DNA of 30,173 nucleotides, taken from positions 1-30,173 of the forward strand of contig CAYGXL010000017.1 in the NCBI GenBank assembly GCA_964353935.1, written 5' to 3'. Source of the DNA: JAOUJD01 sp964353935. Its GTDB lineage: Bacteria > Pseudomonadota > Gammaproteobacteria > Burkholderiales > Burkholderiaceae_F. A program made the translations under genes and the position numbers. How positions within the stretch are numbered: the first letter of the stretch is position 1; each line of letters begins with the position of its first letter. Of this stretch, positions 1-7,023 are shown piece by piece. A model generated the notes under the pieces. That model was not told the DNA's origin. It did no database searches and saw nothing but the letters and a program-made list of their open reading frames with translations.

Positions 1-525
1 CCTCGGGACGTCCGCGATCTCGTTGCGTCCGTCACGTGCAAGCCGCGCGGTCGCCGCGCTGCTCGCAAGCCCGTGCTCGCCGCTGTCGATGCGCTTCAGC
101 AGTTCATCGAGGGAAATCGCGTGGTCGGCGCTCCTGAAGATGGTGCCTTGCCGAGGCGCCGGGGCGGCGACGTGTGGCGCTTCGCTGCGCGGCCTGCGCG
201 CCCCGGCCGGTCGCCCGGGGACACCGCGCACGGCCTCGACCACGAGCGACCGCGAACGCGCGGACGCGACGAGCTCGTTCGACGCGCAGAATGCGGCGAG
301 ATCACGCGTCCATCCCGCCGCGCCCCGGTCGCCGCCGTCGAGGATCCGCACCGTCCCGCTTGCGCTGCTCGCGCGCACCGAGCGCCCGCCGAAGTGGTCC
401 TCGAGCGCGCGCGAGAGGGTCGACGAGCCGCGCAGCCCGCGGATCCTGAACTTGAGTGAGCCGGGCCCCGGGATGGGAACCACCGATGATGGGTCGGTGT
501 TCGGGGCGGAAGAATGGCGCGGCAT
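1..525 (-). CDS. P-type cation-transporting ATPase, N-terminal part (runs off left edge)
   Basis: The minus strand is open from an ATG at 525 to the window edge (175 codons, no stop). Residues about 20-75 (LKFRIRGLRGSSTLSRALED, then a V-R-A-S-x2-S-G-T-V-R-I-L stretch) look like a degenerate heavy-metal-associated-type N-terminal domain of P-type ATPases, without a CxxC metal site. After a Pro/Ala/Arg linker, the last ~40 residues (AISLDELLKRIDSGEHGL, then A-x-R-L-A-R-D-G-R-N-E-I) match the cation-ATPase N-terminal domain found before the actuator domain of P-type pumps. The transport core, with the DKTG phosphorylation site, would lie outside the window, so the transported ion cannot be told. 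No good ribosome-binding site precedes the ATG at 525; a GTG at 483 is an alternative start. The small gene at 619-891 lies upstream on the same strand and may be co-transcribed. The domain assignment is inferred from motif resemblance. Confidence 0.7.
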   Translation of the reverse strand, partial: MPRHSSAPNTDPSSVVPIPGPGSLKFRIRGLRGSSTLSRALEDHFGGRSVRASSASGTVRILDGGDRGAAGWTRDLAAFCASNELVASARSRSLVVEAVRGVPGRPAGARRPRSEAPHVAAPAPRQGTIFRSADHAISLDELLKRIDSGEHGLASSAATARLARDGRNEIADVPR

Positions 526-618
526 GAGGCGGAGACAGCGTTTCCTTCACCGAGGATACCGGCGCGCGATCGCCGGCCCATGACAGGCCGATGACATGCA
601 GCCGCAGCTTGAGCCTGC

Positions 619-891
619 TCAAGCCGCCGACCCACCCAGCGGTCCGGCAGCTCTCGCGTCGACGTGTACGACGATCGGGGTGCTTCGTGGCCGCGACAGG
701 AGGTGCAGCTTCACGTGCTTGACTGCAAGCAGTTCGATGAACTGATTGACGGCCGCCCGGTCGCGCATGCGCTCCAATTCGGCCTTGTAAATGGCGATCA
801 CGCCGTCTTCCGGCAAGCCGAACTCGCGCGCCAGTTGACTCGCCGCCCGCTCGCCCTTGTTTCCGCCCGCCTGCATCGCTTCCCGCCGCAT
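619..891 (-). CDS. Small DUF3562-like protein
   Basis: This is a 90-residue soluble protein. I chose the ATG at 891 because GGAG lies about 6 nt upstream; an in-frame start at 927 would add 12 residues of poor quality. The core (ERAASQLAREFGLPEDGVIA followed by I-Y-K-x-E-L-E-R-M and a helix N-Q-F-I-E-L-L-A-V-K-H-V-K) has the pattern of the uncharacterised DUF3562 family: short helical proteins with a conserved I/L-Y-x2-E-L motif. No catalytic residues, signal peptide or membrane segment are visible. The last ~20 residues, after LHLLSR, are low-complexity. The gene lies 93 nt upstream of the P-type ATPase on the same strand, so a shared transcript is possible. Family membership comes from memory of the pattern and is moderate at best; function is unknown. 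Confidence 0.6.
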   Translation of the reverse strand: MRREAMQAGGNKGERAASQLAREFGLPEDGVIAIYKAELERMRDRAAVNQFIELLAVKHVKLHLLSRPRSTPIVVHVDARAAGPLGGSAA

Positions 892-1056
892 ACACACTCC
901 ACGTTGAAGGGGATGGGGCAAGGACATTGGCTGTTCTACGTTCCCTTTCCCCTTGGTTCGGTATAGCGGCCCCTGACACGACGCGGTACCGGGCTTGATC
1001 GCTCCTTGACTTTGCTCAGGATTTCGCAGCGCCGAAAGGCGATCCGCGGACCGGTC

Positions 1057-1066
1057 ACACCGGTGT
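1057..1066. promoter_or_regulatory. Short palindrome upstream of the ArsC-like gene
   Basis: ACACCGGTGT is a perfect 10-bp palindrome about 90 bp upstream of the ArsC-like start, in the divergent intergenic region. It could be an operator half of a longer site or chance. No recognisable sigma-70 boxes could be placed around it. Confidence 0.2.
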
Positions 1067-1154
1067 CACGCGCGGGGTCCATTGATACGGGTTGGCATGG
1101 GCGACTCCAGGCCGCCCGGCTCCGCCGACACTGCAGTTCCGAACCGAGGACTCC

Positions 1155-1658
1155 ATGGCAGACATGCCATTCAACGTGCTTTTCATCTCCACCCGCAACT
1201 CGGCGCGGTCGATCATGGCCGAGGCGTTGCTCCGCGAGCTCGGGCGCCCGCGGTTCCTTGCATACTCCGCCGGCAGCTTCCTTGGCGATGAGGTGCATCC
1301 CGCGGCCTTGAAGACGCTGACGGCGATGAGGGTGTCGACGCATGGACTCGTCAGCAAGCCCTGGAACGTGTTCGGGCAGCCCGACGCGCCGAGGATGGAT
1401 TTCGTGTTCACCGTCTGCGACATCGCGGCGGGGGAAGTGTGCCCCGTATGGCCGGGCCATCCTGTGAGCGCGTACTGGGGCGTCGACGACCCGGCGGTGG
1501 TGCAGGGCTCGGCCAAGCAGGTCGAGCGCGCGTTCCACGACGCGGCCCTGCTGCTGAAGCGCCGCATCGAACTGTTCCTCGCGCTCCCGGATCACAAGCT
1601 CGACGCGCTCTCGCTGCACCATCAACTGAGCGCGATCGGCCGCGCGGGTCACCCCTGA
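1155..1658 (+). CDS. ArsC-like low-molecular-weight phosphatase-fold protein lacking the catalytic cysteine
   Basis: This 167-residue protein starts at an ATG with GAGGA about 5 nt upstream. The overall pattern is that of arsenate reductases of the low-molecular-weight tyrosine phosphatase fold: N-V-L-F-I near the start, the NSARSIMAEALL helix, AYSAG, and the later block VFTVCDIAAGEVCPVWPGHP followed by Y-W-G-V-D-D-P. In the family the P-loop reads C-T-G-N-S-A-R-S (CX5R) and the first Cys is the nucleophile. Here the P-loop is S-T-R-N-S-A-R-S: codon TCC gives Ser instead of Cys, and Gly is replaced by Arg. The two downstream cysteines, in VCD and EVCP, are kept. A classical arsenate reductase mechanism is therefore not expected; it may be a binding or regulatory pseudo-enzyme. 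No arsR, arsB or acr3 gene is adjacent. Confidence 0.85.
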   Translation: MADMPFNVLFISTRNSARSIMAEALLRELGRPRFLAYSAGSFLGDEVHPAALKTLTAMRVSTHGLVSKPWNVFGQPDAPRMDFVFTVCDIAAGEVCPVWPGHPVSAYWGVDDPAVVQGSAKQVERAFHDAALLLKRRIELFLALPDHKLDALSLHHQLSAIGRAGHP

Positions 1659-1735
1659 CGCTCGAGCCGTTTCCTCTGGGGACGACTCCGGGTAACCCTG
1701 CTGTCACCTTGCGAACCTAGCATCGCTCGCCTTGA

Positions 1736-1972
1736 AGAACCGGCCGCGCATCAGCAGGACCCCGCGGCGGCCCGGTCTTCGACGCCGCGGGTCGGTTCAT
1801 CGGCATGGCGCTGCCCGCGGGCAAGGGCCCCGGCGTCCTGGTGCCAGCATCGCGTCTCGTGCCCCGAGCACAGCCGAGCGCGACGCAGGACGTGACGGTT
1901 GGCCGCGTGTCGGTCGACGAGATCTACGAGCGAGCGCTGCGCGTTTCGCTGCAGCTGATCTCTGCGCCCTGA
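1736..1972 (+). pseudogene. C-terminal remnant of a trypsin-like serine protease
   Basis: Between a TGA at 1733-1735 and a TGA at 1970-1972 one frame with strong G/C third positions reads G-G-P-V-F-D-A-A-G-R-F-I-G-M-A-L-P, then GVLVPASRL. This is the C-terminal part of the S1/trypsin-like fold, where the nucleophile sits in G-x-S-G-G-P followed by a strand with F-D and G-x-I/V-G. The residue at the nucleophile position reads Arg (P-R-G-G-P). There is no plausible start codon, no His or Asp catalytic segment, and nothing related upstream between 1659 and 1735. The most likely explanation is a gene truncated at its 5' end. The remainder of this gap (1973-2176) shows no gene I can support. Confidence 0.5.
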
Positions 1973-2176
1973 CTTCGGCCGCACGGATCCGCGGGTGCAC
2001 CATGCCGATGCGATTTCCGGCGGCGTCCGGAATGCGGAATTCGAAACGGGCTTCAAGGCGTGCAAGGCCTTGTTTTTGCGGGAGTGCGCGTCTTTCCGGC
2101 AAGCCACGCAGCGAAGCTGTCATCAAACTCGGGCGTCCCCATGGGAAACTGCCGGCCCAAACGGAGGGGAGCCATC

Positions 2177-2473
2177 GTGAAAGCCATCGAAGACATCCGT
2201 CGCTATCTCAATGACCACGCCGGCACGCCTGGCGCCGAAGTTCTCGCGCGCTTGCCTGCGACACTGAAGAAGGAAGAGACCCTGGCGCTGAGCCACCTGT
2301 ACCTGCTCGACTGGGACTCGTTCGAACTGGCCATCGAACTGATGCGCGACTGGCGGATCGACCGCTATTACGCTGAACGCATCGACTACTCCGACGAGCG
2401 CGCGGAGGAGAAGGCCGTTGAAGACATCCGGCACGAAGACGTTGCCGACGACTCGCTCGTCGCAGCCGAGTGA
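2177..2473 (+). CDS. Small conserved-looking protein of unknown function
   Basis: This is a 98-residue acidic, helical, soluble protein. The GTG start at 2177 is preferred because GGAGGGG lies about 7 nt upstream; an upstream extension in the same frame has poor composition. The sequence begins V-K-A-I-E-D-I-R-R-Y-L, continues with a helix around LPATLKKEETLALSHLYLLD, then WDSFELAIELMRDW and R-I-D-R-Y-Y-A-E-R, and ends in a highly acidic tail (D-E-R-A-E-E-K-A-V-E-D-I). I do not recognise the family. No metal-binding motif, signal peptide or membrane segment is seen. It stands alone between a protease remnant and a phosphodiesterase gene on the same strand. Codon usage matches the neighbouring genes, which supports its being real. 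Confidence 0.75.
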   Translation: MKAIEDIRRYLNDHAGTPGAEVLARLPATLKKEETLALSHLYLLDWDSFELAIELMRDWRIDRYYAERIDYSDERAEEKAVEDIRHEDVADDSLVAAE

Positions 2474-2639
2474 TCGCAGGGCTCGCCGCTAGGCGAGCCT
2501 GAAGACGCCGCGCGGTGCGCGCGGATGAAGCGCTGGCTGTCAATGGCCCGCGCCGCGCGCATTTGATGCCTGCGCGCGGACGTTCTGCAACTCTGTCCCT
2601 GAGCGAAGCACGCGCATCGAACATGCGCGTCGTCCGGTG

Positions 2640-2797
2640 GCGGAACTCGACTCGAAACCGCAGTTGTCCGCCCGTGCGCTCGTCGAGCCCTGCAACGCTG
2701 CGGACATCCTGCAGTCATTAGCCGGCCACGTAGCGCGTCGATTCTCCGAAACGGACCTCGGCATTCACGCCGAGGCGAACCGTCCCTGCAATTTCCG
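2640..2797 (+). pseudogene. Possible decayed histidine-kinase fragment in an otherwise empty gap
   Basis: The gap 2474-2809 holds no complete gene. One frame, closed by a TGA at 2811-2813, reads PCNAADILQSLAGHVARRF, then S-E-T-D-L-G-I-H-A-E-A. This resembles the linker between the H-box helices and the ATPase domain of sensor histidine kinases (P-C-D-x-x-x-V-L-x-x-L-A-x-x-V-A-x-R-x). There is no start codon context, no H-box and no N-box. The resemblance is short and could be chance. Confidence 0.22.
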
Positions 2798-2809
2798 GAG
2801 GAGCAATCA

Positions 2810-4123
2810 ATGATTACAAGGTCGAAGACCGTTCGAAGCGTGCTGGCCGCCGCCGTTCTTGCGGCGCTCGCCCCGCTGGCTGCGCACGCCGATGATGATG
2901 ATGGCCATGGACGCCGCGGCTGGAGCGACGCGTCGATCCAGGTGGGCCCGCGTCCGCTGTATCTCGTCGACGGCATGGACGAGAGCTGGCTGAAGCACCG
3001 GCTGCTGGAGTGCAGGAACGGTCCCTTCCGCCGGACCGACTTCTCGATCGGGCACCGCGGCGCGGCGCTGCAGTTCCCCGAGCACACGAAGGAGTCGTAC
3101 GTCGCGGCCGCGCGCCAGGGCGCGGGCATCGTCGAGTGCGATGTCACCTTCACCCGCGACGGCGCGTTCGTGTGCCGTCACGCGCAGAACGACCTGCACA
3201 CGACGACCAACATCCTCGCGACGGAGTCTCTCAAGAACACATGCATCAAGCCGTTCTCGGCCGCCGTGATCGACGCCAACGGCAAGGTCGTCACGCCGGC
3301 CAGCGCCGAGTGCCGCACGTCGGAGATCACGCTGCCGGAGTTCCGCTCGCTGCGCGGCAAGATGGACGCGTTCAATCCGGCCGCGCGGACGGTTTCCGAG
3401 TACCTCGGTGGAACGGCGTCGTGGAGGACCGACCTCTACACGGGGCGCGGCACGCTCATGACCTTCCGCGACAGCATCGAGCTGAACCAGAAGCTCGGCG
3501 TCAAGCACACGCCGGAACTCAAGGGCGGGACGGAGGCCGAGATCAACCAGGTCTTCGGCAGCCAGAAGAACTACGCGCTGAAGTTCGCCGACGAGCTTCG
3601 CTCCGCGGGCGTCAAGCCGCGCGGCGTCTGGCCGCAGTCGTTCAACGTCGAGGACGTGCTCGTGTGGATCGACTTCACCGAGTACGGCAAGCAGGCGGTC
3701 TATCTGCTCGATTACAACGCGGATACGAACGACATCGTGATCCAGCCGCCGTACAGCCAGATGAGCCGGCCCGAGTACTTCAAGATGCTGAAGAAGCGTG
3801 GCGTGCGCATCATCGCCCCGCCGATGCCGGCGCTGCTCGCGGTCAACGCCGGCGGGAACATCGTGCCCTCGCAACTGGCCATGGACCTGAAGGGCATGGG
3901 CTTCGACATCATCACGTGGACGTTCGAACGTTCCGACCTGCGCGCCGGCGCGTCGAAGGCGGGCTTTTACTACGACTTCGACCCCCAGGGAGTGGCCATC
4001 AGGAAGGACAGCGACATGTACAAGGCGCTCGACGTGCTCGCTCGTGACGTCAAGGTCCTCGGGGTCTTCTCCGACTGGCCGGCGACCGTTACCTACTACG
4101 CCAGTTGCATGGGGCTGAAGTAG
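2810..4123 (+). CDS. Secreted glycerophosphodiester phosphodiesterase family protein
   Basis: This 437-residue protein starts at an ATG with a strong GGAGGAG site 7 nt upstream. Residues 1-27 form a Sec signal peptide (basic start, Ala/Leu core, A-H-A cleavage site), followed by an acidic D-D-D-D-G-H stretch. The GDPD TIM-barrel signature follows: GHRGAALQFPEHT (His82, Arg83, Glu91), then VECDVTFTRDG (Glu109, Asp111) and His124 in C-R-H. These are the acid-base and metal-ligand positions of the family, which hydrolyses glycerophosphodiesters to glycerol-3-phosphate and an alcohol. At 437 residues it is longer than the ~250-residue bacterial enzymes and matches the large periplasmic/secreted subgroup with an insertion in the barrel. 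The late segment D-I-I-T-W-T-F-E-R-S is typical of the C-terminal barrel strands. It appears monocistronic; the next gene starts 121 nt on. Confidence 0.92.
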   Translation: MITRSKTVRSVLAAAVLAALAPLAAHADDDDGHGRRGWSDASIQVGPRPLYLVDGMDESWLKHRLLECRNGPFRRTDFSIGHRGAALQFPEHTKESYVAAARQGAGIVECDVTFTRDGAFVCRHAQNDLHTTTNILATESLKNTCIKPFSAAVIDANGKVVTPASAECRTSEITLPEFRSLRGKMDAFNPAARTVSEYLGGTASWRTDLYTGRGTLMTFRDSIELNQKLGVKHTPELKGGTEAEINQVFGSQKNYALKFADELRSAGVKPRGVWPQSFNVEDVLVWIDFTEYGKQAVYLLDYNADTNDIVIQPPYSQMSRPEYFKMLKKRGVRIIAPPMPALLAVNAGGNIVPSQLAMDLKGMGFDIITWTFERSDLRAGASKAGFYYDFDPQGVAIRKDSDMYKALDVLARDVKVLGVFSDWPATVTYYASCMGLK

Positions 4124-4244
4124 ATCGCCTTGCCGGGTAAGCGCATCGCGCAGACCCGGTGGCCGGCGGCCGGATGGCCCGAGGCAAGGGGGACGGTGGC
4201 TGCACGCGTGCCGGTGCACAATCGGCCACCGTTCCCGAGCATCG

Positions 4245-5549
4245 ATGACTATCTTCGACCCACGGTCGCTCAACCCCGGTGTCCCGCGCCGCGAGGTGTT
4301 CGCGTGGGCGATGTACGACTTCGCGAACTCCGGCTACACGACCGTGGTGCTCACGGCCGTGTTCAACGCGTACTTCGTCGGCGTCGTCGCCGGCAACGTG
4401 CCATGGGCGACCCTTGCATGGACGGTCGTGCTATCGGCCTCGTATGCCATCGGCCTGCTGCTGATGCCGCTGCTCGGCGCCTATGCCGACGTGCACGCGC
4501 GCAAGAAGTTCCTGCTCGCCATCGTGACGGCCGGCTGCGTCGTCGGCACCGCCGCGCTGGCGATGGTCGGGCCGGGCGACCTGTGGCTGGCGGCCGCCCT
4601 GCTCGTTGTATCCAACTTCTGCTACGCCGCCGGCGTCGCCCTCAACAGCGCTTTCCTGCCCGAGCTGTCGCGCCCCGAGGCGCTCGGCAAGGTGTCGGGC
4701 TGGGGCTGGAGCATCGGCTACCTCGGCGGCCTCGCGGCGCTCGGCCTGTGTCTGGCCTACGTGCTCGCGGCCCAGGCGCGCGGCGCCCCGGCAACGCACT
4801 ATGTCCCGGTCACGATGCTGATCACGGCCGGCTTCTTCGCGGCGGCGTCGCTTGTCACATTCGCGCTCCTGAAGGAACGGGCGCGGCCGCTGTCCGACAC
4901 CAGCGCCGGCGACCGCGTTCGAGCGTCGACCCGGCGCCTGTGGCACACGCTGCGCCACATCCACGACTTCCGCGACTTCGGGTGGCTGATGCTGTGTGGT
5001 GTGATGTACCAGGCCGGGCTTTCGGTGGTGATCGCGCTGGCCGCCATCTACGCTCAGCAGGTGATGAAGTTCGACATGGCACAGACGATGACGCTCGTGC
5101 TGGTGGTCAACGTCACCGCCGCGCTCGGCGCGTTCGCCTTCGGCTATGTGCAGGACGCTCTCGGCCATCGAAAGGCGCTTGCCCTGACGATTGCAGGCTG
5201 GATTGCGATGATCGCGATTGCGTCGACGACAACGGACTCGACCGGCTTCTGGATCGCGGCCAACATCGCCGGCCTGTGCATGGGATCCAGCCAGTCGGCC
5301 GGCCGCGCGCTGGTTGGCGTGTTCGCCCCGTCGCACCGGCTGGCGGAGTTCTACGGGCTGTGGAACGCCGCTGTCTGGCTGTCGGCCATCCTTGGTCCGG
5401 TGACCTACGGCCTCGTCACGTGGGTCACGGACAACGATCACCGACTGGCCATGATGATCACGGGCTTGTACTTCGTCGCCGGGCTGCTGGTGCTCGCGCT
5501 GGTCGACGTGGAGCGCGGTCGCCGGGCGGCGCTTCGTAGTGCGGACTGA
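4245..5549 (+). CDS. MFS transporter of the UMF1 (Atg22-like) family
   Basis: This 434-residue polytopic inner-membrane protein has about 12 hydrophobic segments. The N-terminus carries FAWAMYDFANSGYTTVVLTA, the hallmark of the UMF1/Atg22-like branch of the major facilitator superfamily (A-W-x-x-Y-D-x-A-N-S-x-Y). The loop after TM2, with G-A-Y-A-D-V-H-A-R-K-K-F, is the MFS loop motif (G-x3-D-x2-G-R-K/R). Bacterial members are uncharacterised; an export function for small solutes is usually assumed, but no substrate can be read from the sequence. The ATG at 4245 has only a weak ribosome-binding site. The coding region ends 41 nt before the tRNA cluster. A link with the upstream phosphodiesterase (for example uptake of its product) is speculative. 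Confidence 0.88.
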   Translation: MTIFDPRSLNPGVPRREVFAWAMYDFANSGYTTVVLTAVFNAYFVGVVAGNVPWATLAWTVVLSASYAIGLLLMPLLGAYADVHARKKFLLAIVTAGCVVGTAALAMVGPGDLWLAAALLVVSNFCYAAGVALNSAFLPELSRPEALGKVSGWGWSIGYLGGLAALGLCLAYVLAAQARGAPATHYVPVTMLITAGFFAAASLVTFALLKERARPLSDTSAGDRVRASTRRLWHTLRHIHDFRDFGWLMLCGVMYQAGLSVVIALAAIYAQQVMKFDMAQTMTLVLVVNVTAALGAFAFGYVQDALGHRKALALTIAGWIAMIAIASTTTDSTGFWIAANIAGLCMGSSQSAGRALVGVFAPSHRLAEFYGLWNAAVWLSAILGPVTYGLVTWVTDNDHRLAMMITGLYFVAGLLVLALVDVERGRRAALRSAD

Positions 5550-5589
5550 GCACGGACGGGGAGAGCCCGGTGCTATCATCCTCGCCCCA

Positions 5590-5666
5590 CGGGGTGTAGC
5601 GCAGTCTGGTAGCGCGCCTGCTTTGGGAGCAGGATGTCGGGAGTTCGAATCTCTCCACCCCGACCA
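5590..5666 (+). tRNA. tRNA-Pro(TGG)
   Basis: The 77-nt cloverleaf has a 7-bp acceptor stem (CGGGGTG with CACCCCG), discriminator A, encoded CCA, a T-loop with TTCGAAT, and an anticodon stem CCTGC/GCAGG around the loop TTTGGGA, giving anticodon TGG. A TATCAT hexamer at 5574-5579 is placed correctly for a -10 box, but no matching -35 box is visible. It is the first of three tandem tRNAs, probably one transcript. Confidence 0.97.
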
Positions 5667-5705
5667 GCGCCTCACCAGGGGGCGCGCCCGCAGTGCTTTC
5701 GACAT

Positions 5706-5782
5706 CTGCCCGTAGCTCAGCTGGATAGAGCACCAGCCTTCTAAGCTGGGGGTCACAGGTTCGAGTCCTGTCGGGCAGGCCA
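5706..5782 (+). tRNA. tRNA-Arg(TCT)
   Basis: Acceptor stem CTGCCCG pairs with CGGGCAG, followed by discriminator G and encoded CCA. The anticodon stem CCAGC/GCTGG encloses CTTCTAA, giving anticodon TCT. The T-arm ACAGG/CCTGT carries TTCGAGT. It is 39 nt downstream of tRNA-Pro. Confidence 0.97.
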
Positions 5783-5793
5783 GTTTCTTCAGT

Positions 5794-5870
5794 GGTGGCT
5801 GTAGCTCAGTTGGTAGAGTCCCGGATTGTGATTCCGGTTGTCGCGGGTTCGAGTCCCGTCAGCCACCCCA
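5794..5870 (+). tRNA. tRNA-His(GTG)
   Basis: Acceptor stem GTGGCTG pairs with CAGCCAC. An additional G precedes it (the encoded G-1 that histidyl-tRNA synthetase requires, opposite C73), and CCA is encoded. The loop TTGTGAT gives anticodon GTG. It lies only 11 nt after tRNA-Arg. Confidence 0.97.
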
Positions 5871-5886
5871 CTCTCTTCGAGCCATT

Positions 5887-5913
5887 GCGGCCCTGTCATA
5901 GCGACAGGGCCGC
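5887..5913 (+). terminator. Hairpin ending the tRNA cluster
   Basis: A perfect 11-bp stem, GCGGCCCTGTC and GACAGGGCCGC, has a 5-nt loop and lies 16 nt after tRNA-His. It is followed by GTTCTCGT, so the U-tract is poor, but position and stem strength fit a tRNA operon terminator. Confidence 0.75.
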
Positions 5914-5973
5914 GTTCTCGTCAACGCCTGATCAAATCGGAAACGCTATGTCCGGCGTGTTAAGCGTTGATGA

Positions 5974-6147
5974 CACACCGGGGACCGCACGGGGTGGGCC
6001 GCGGACATCTACGCCGCGTTCGCGACACAGGGCATCGCACCGTCGCTGGAAGACGTGTGCGCGGTGCTGGCCGTGACCGAGCAGGAGTCGAGCTTCCGCG
6101 CCGATCCGGCGCCGGCGCGAGGTTTCATCGTTCGACCTCGAGGATGA
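5974..6147 (+). pseudogene. Remnant of a DUF1615-family protein gene
   Basis: One frame between a TGA at 5971-5973 and a TGA at 6145-6147 reads DRTGWAADIYAAFATQGIAP, then L-E-D-V-C-A-V-L-A-V-T-E-Q-E-S-S-F-R-A-D-P. This is characteristic of the N-terminal region of DUF1615 proteins (presumed periplasmic lipoproteins; the T-E-Q-E-S motif resembles the catalytic-Glu helix of lytic transglycosylases). Family members have several hundred residues; here about 50 remain. There is no signal peptide or start, and after D-P the frame degenerates into A-P-A-R-G and stops. It lies directly downstream of the tRNA terminator, which suggests a deletion or recombination scar. The next gene's start lies 27 nt beyond the fragment's stop. 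Confidence 0.68.
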
Positions 6148-6173
6148 ACAACACGGGACTTCGGCGGGGAGCC

Positions 6174-7007
6174 ATGTTGAAGACGCGGGAAGGCAGTTTT
6201 GCCGTTCCGCGACTGCCAGGCGCCGCGGAATCGGAGGTTGGCGCAATCGGCCGCGAGGGTGTTCCTGGCAGACGTTTGGAAAGACGGTTCCGTCAACGAG
6301 CCCCGAACCCAGGGAATCCAGGCGGCCCCACGTCGAGCGAGCACGCGCCGGCGGTTTCGCCGGACGTGGAGTTCCTGCGTCGTGGGCGCTGGTTCGGCTC
6401 GCTGCCCGCCACGCTCCAGTCGATCATCTTCGAGCGAACGATCACCCGGTGCTACGGCAAGGGCGCCTTCATCATCCACGAGGGTGCGCCTCCGCGCGGC
6501 CTGTTCGCTTTGCTCGACGGCCGGGTGCACGTCGTCCGCGGAATTGCCGAGTCGGAGCAGGCGCTGATCCACGTCGGCGAGCGCGGGATGTGGTTTGGCG
6601 AACACGGAGCGCTCTCGGGCCGGTCGGCGCCCGCCAGCATCGTCGCCACGACGAAAGCCAGGACGCTGCTGCTTCCCGTGGCTGACTTCCAGCGCATCGT
6701 CACCGACGAACCGCGCTACTACCCGCAGTTCGCGGCGCTGCTGTTCGAGCGCTATGCGACCGTCTTTCGCTATGCAAGCGAAGCGCGTGCGGTGCCGGCG
6801 GAAGACTGGTTGTGGACCCGGCTGCAGGATCTCGCGGCGATCCGTCGCCGCGACGCGCAGGTCCAGGGTCCGGTCGACATCAGCGTGTCGCAGACCGAAC
6901 TCGCGACGATGGTCGGCGTGTCGCGCCAGACGCTGCGCATGCTGCTCGGGCGCCTGCAGGAGCGCGGGCAGATCGACGTCGGGTACAAGAGGATCCGCGT
7001 GCTGTAG
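6174..7007 (+). CDS. Crp/Fnr-family transcriptional regulator
   Basis: The protein has 277 residues when started at the ATG at 6174, which has GGGGAG about 5 nt upstream; an in-frame ATG at 6144 is possible but overlaps the DUF1615 remnant. The first ~60 residues are Arg/Gly/Pro-rich and look unstructured. The cyclic-nucleotide-binding-like beta roll then begins (W-F-G-S-L-P, FIIHEGAPPRGLFALLDGRV, a G-E-R-G-M-W-F-G-E segment). The C-terminal winged helix-turn-helix carries VSQTELATMVGVSRQTLRML, then G-R-L-Q-E-R-G-Q-I-D-V-G-Y. There are no N-terminal cysteines for an Fe-S cluster of the Fnr type. In the cAMP pocket the family's R-S/T pair is not clearly present (S-G-R-S-A-P-A), so the ligand is unknown. 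It is convergent with the FimV-like gene, 16 nt apart. Confidence 0.88.
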   Translation: MLKTREGSFAVPRLPGAAESEVGAIGREGVPGRRLERRFRQRAPNPGNPGGPTSSEHAPAVSPDVEFLRRGRWFGSLPATLQSIIFERTITRCYGKGAFIIHEGAPPRGLFALLDGRVHVVRGIAESEQALIHVGERGMWFGEHGALSGRSAPASIVATTKARTLLLPVADFQRIVTDEPRYYPQFAALLFERYATVFRYASEARAVPAEDWLWTRLQDLAAIRRRDAQVQGPVDISVSQTELATMVGVSRQTLRMLLGRLQERGQIDVGYKRIRVL

Positions 7008-7023
7008 GGATTGCCGGCGCGGA

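Noticed and set aside
23..583. Plus-strand open frames at the left edge
   Set aside because: They oppose the P-type ATPase reading frame, which has recognisable domains; the plus-strand products are Arg/Ser/Pro-rich without motifs.
1732..2214. A 160-codon plus-strand frame across the protease remnant
   Set aside because: Arg-rich product out of frame with the coding-like segment; no start context.
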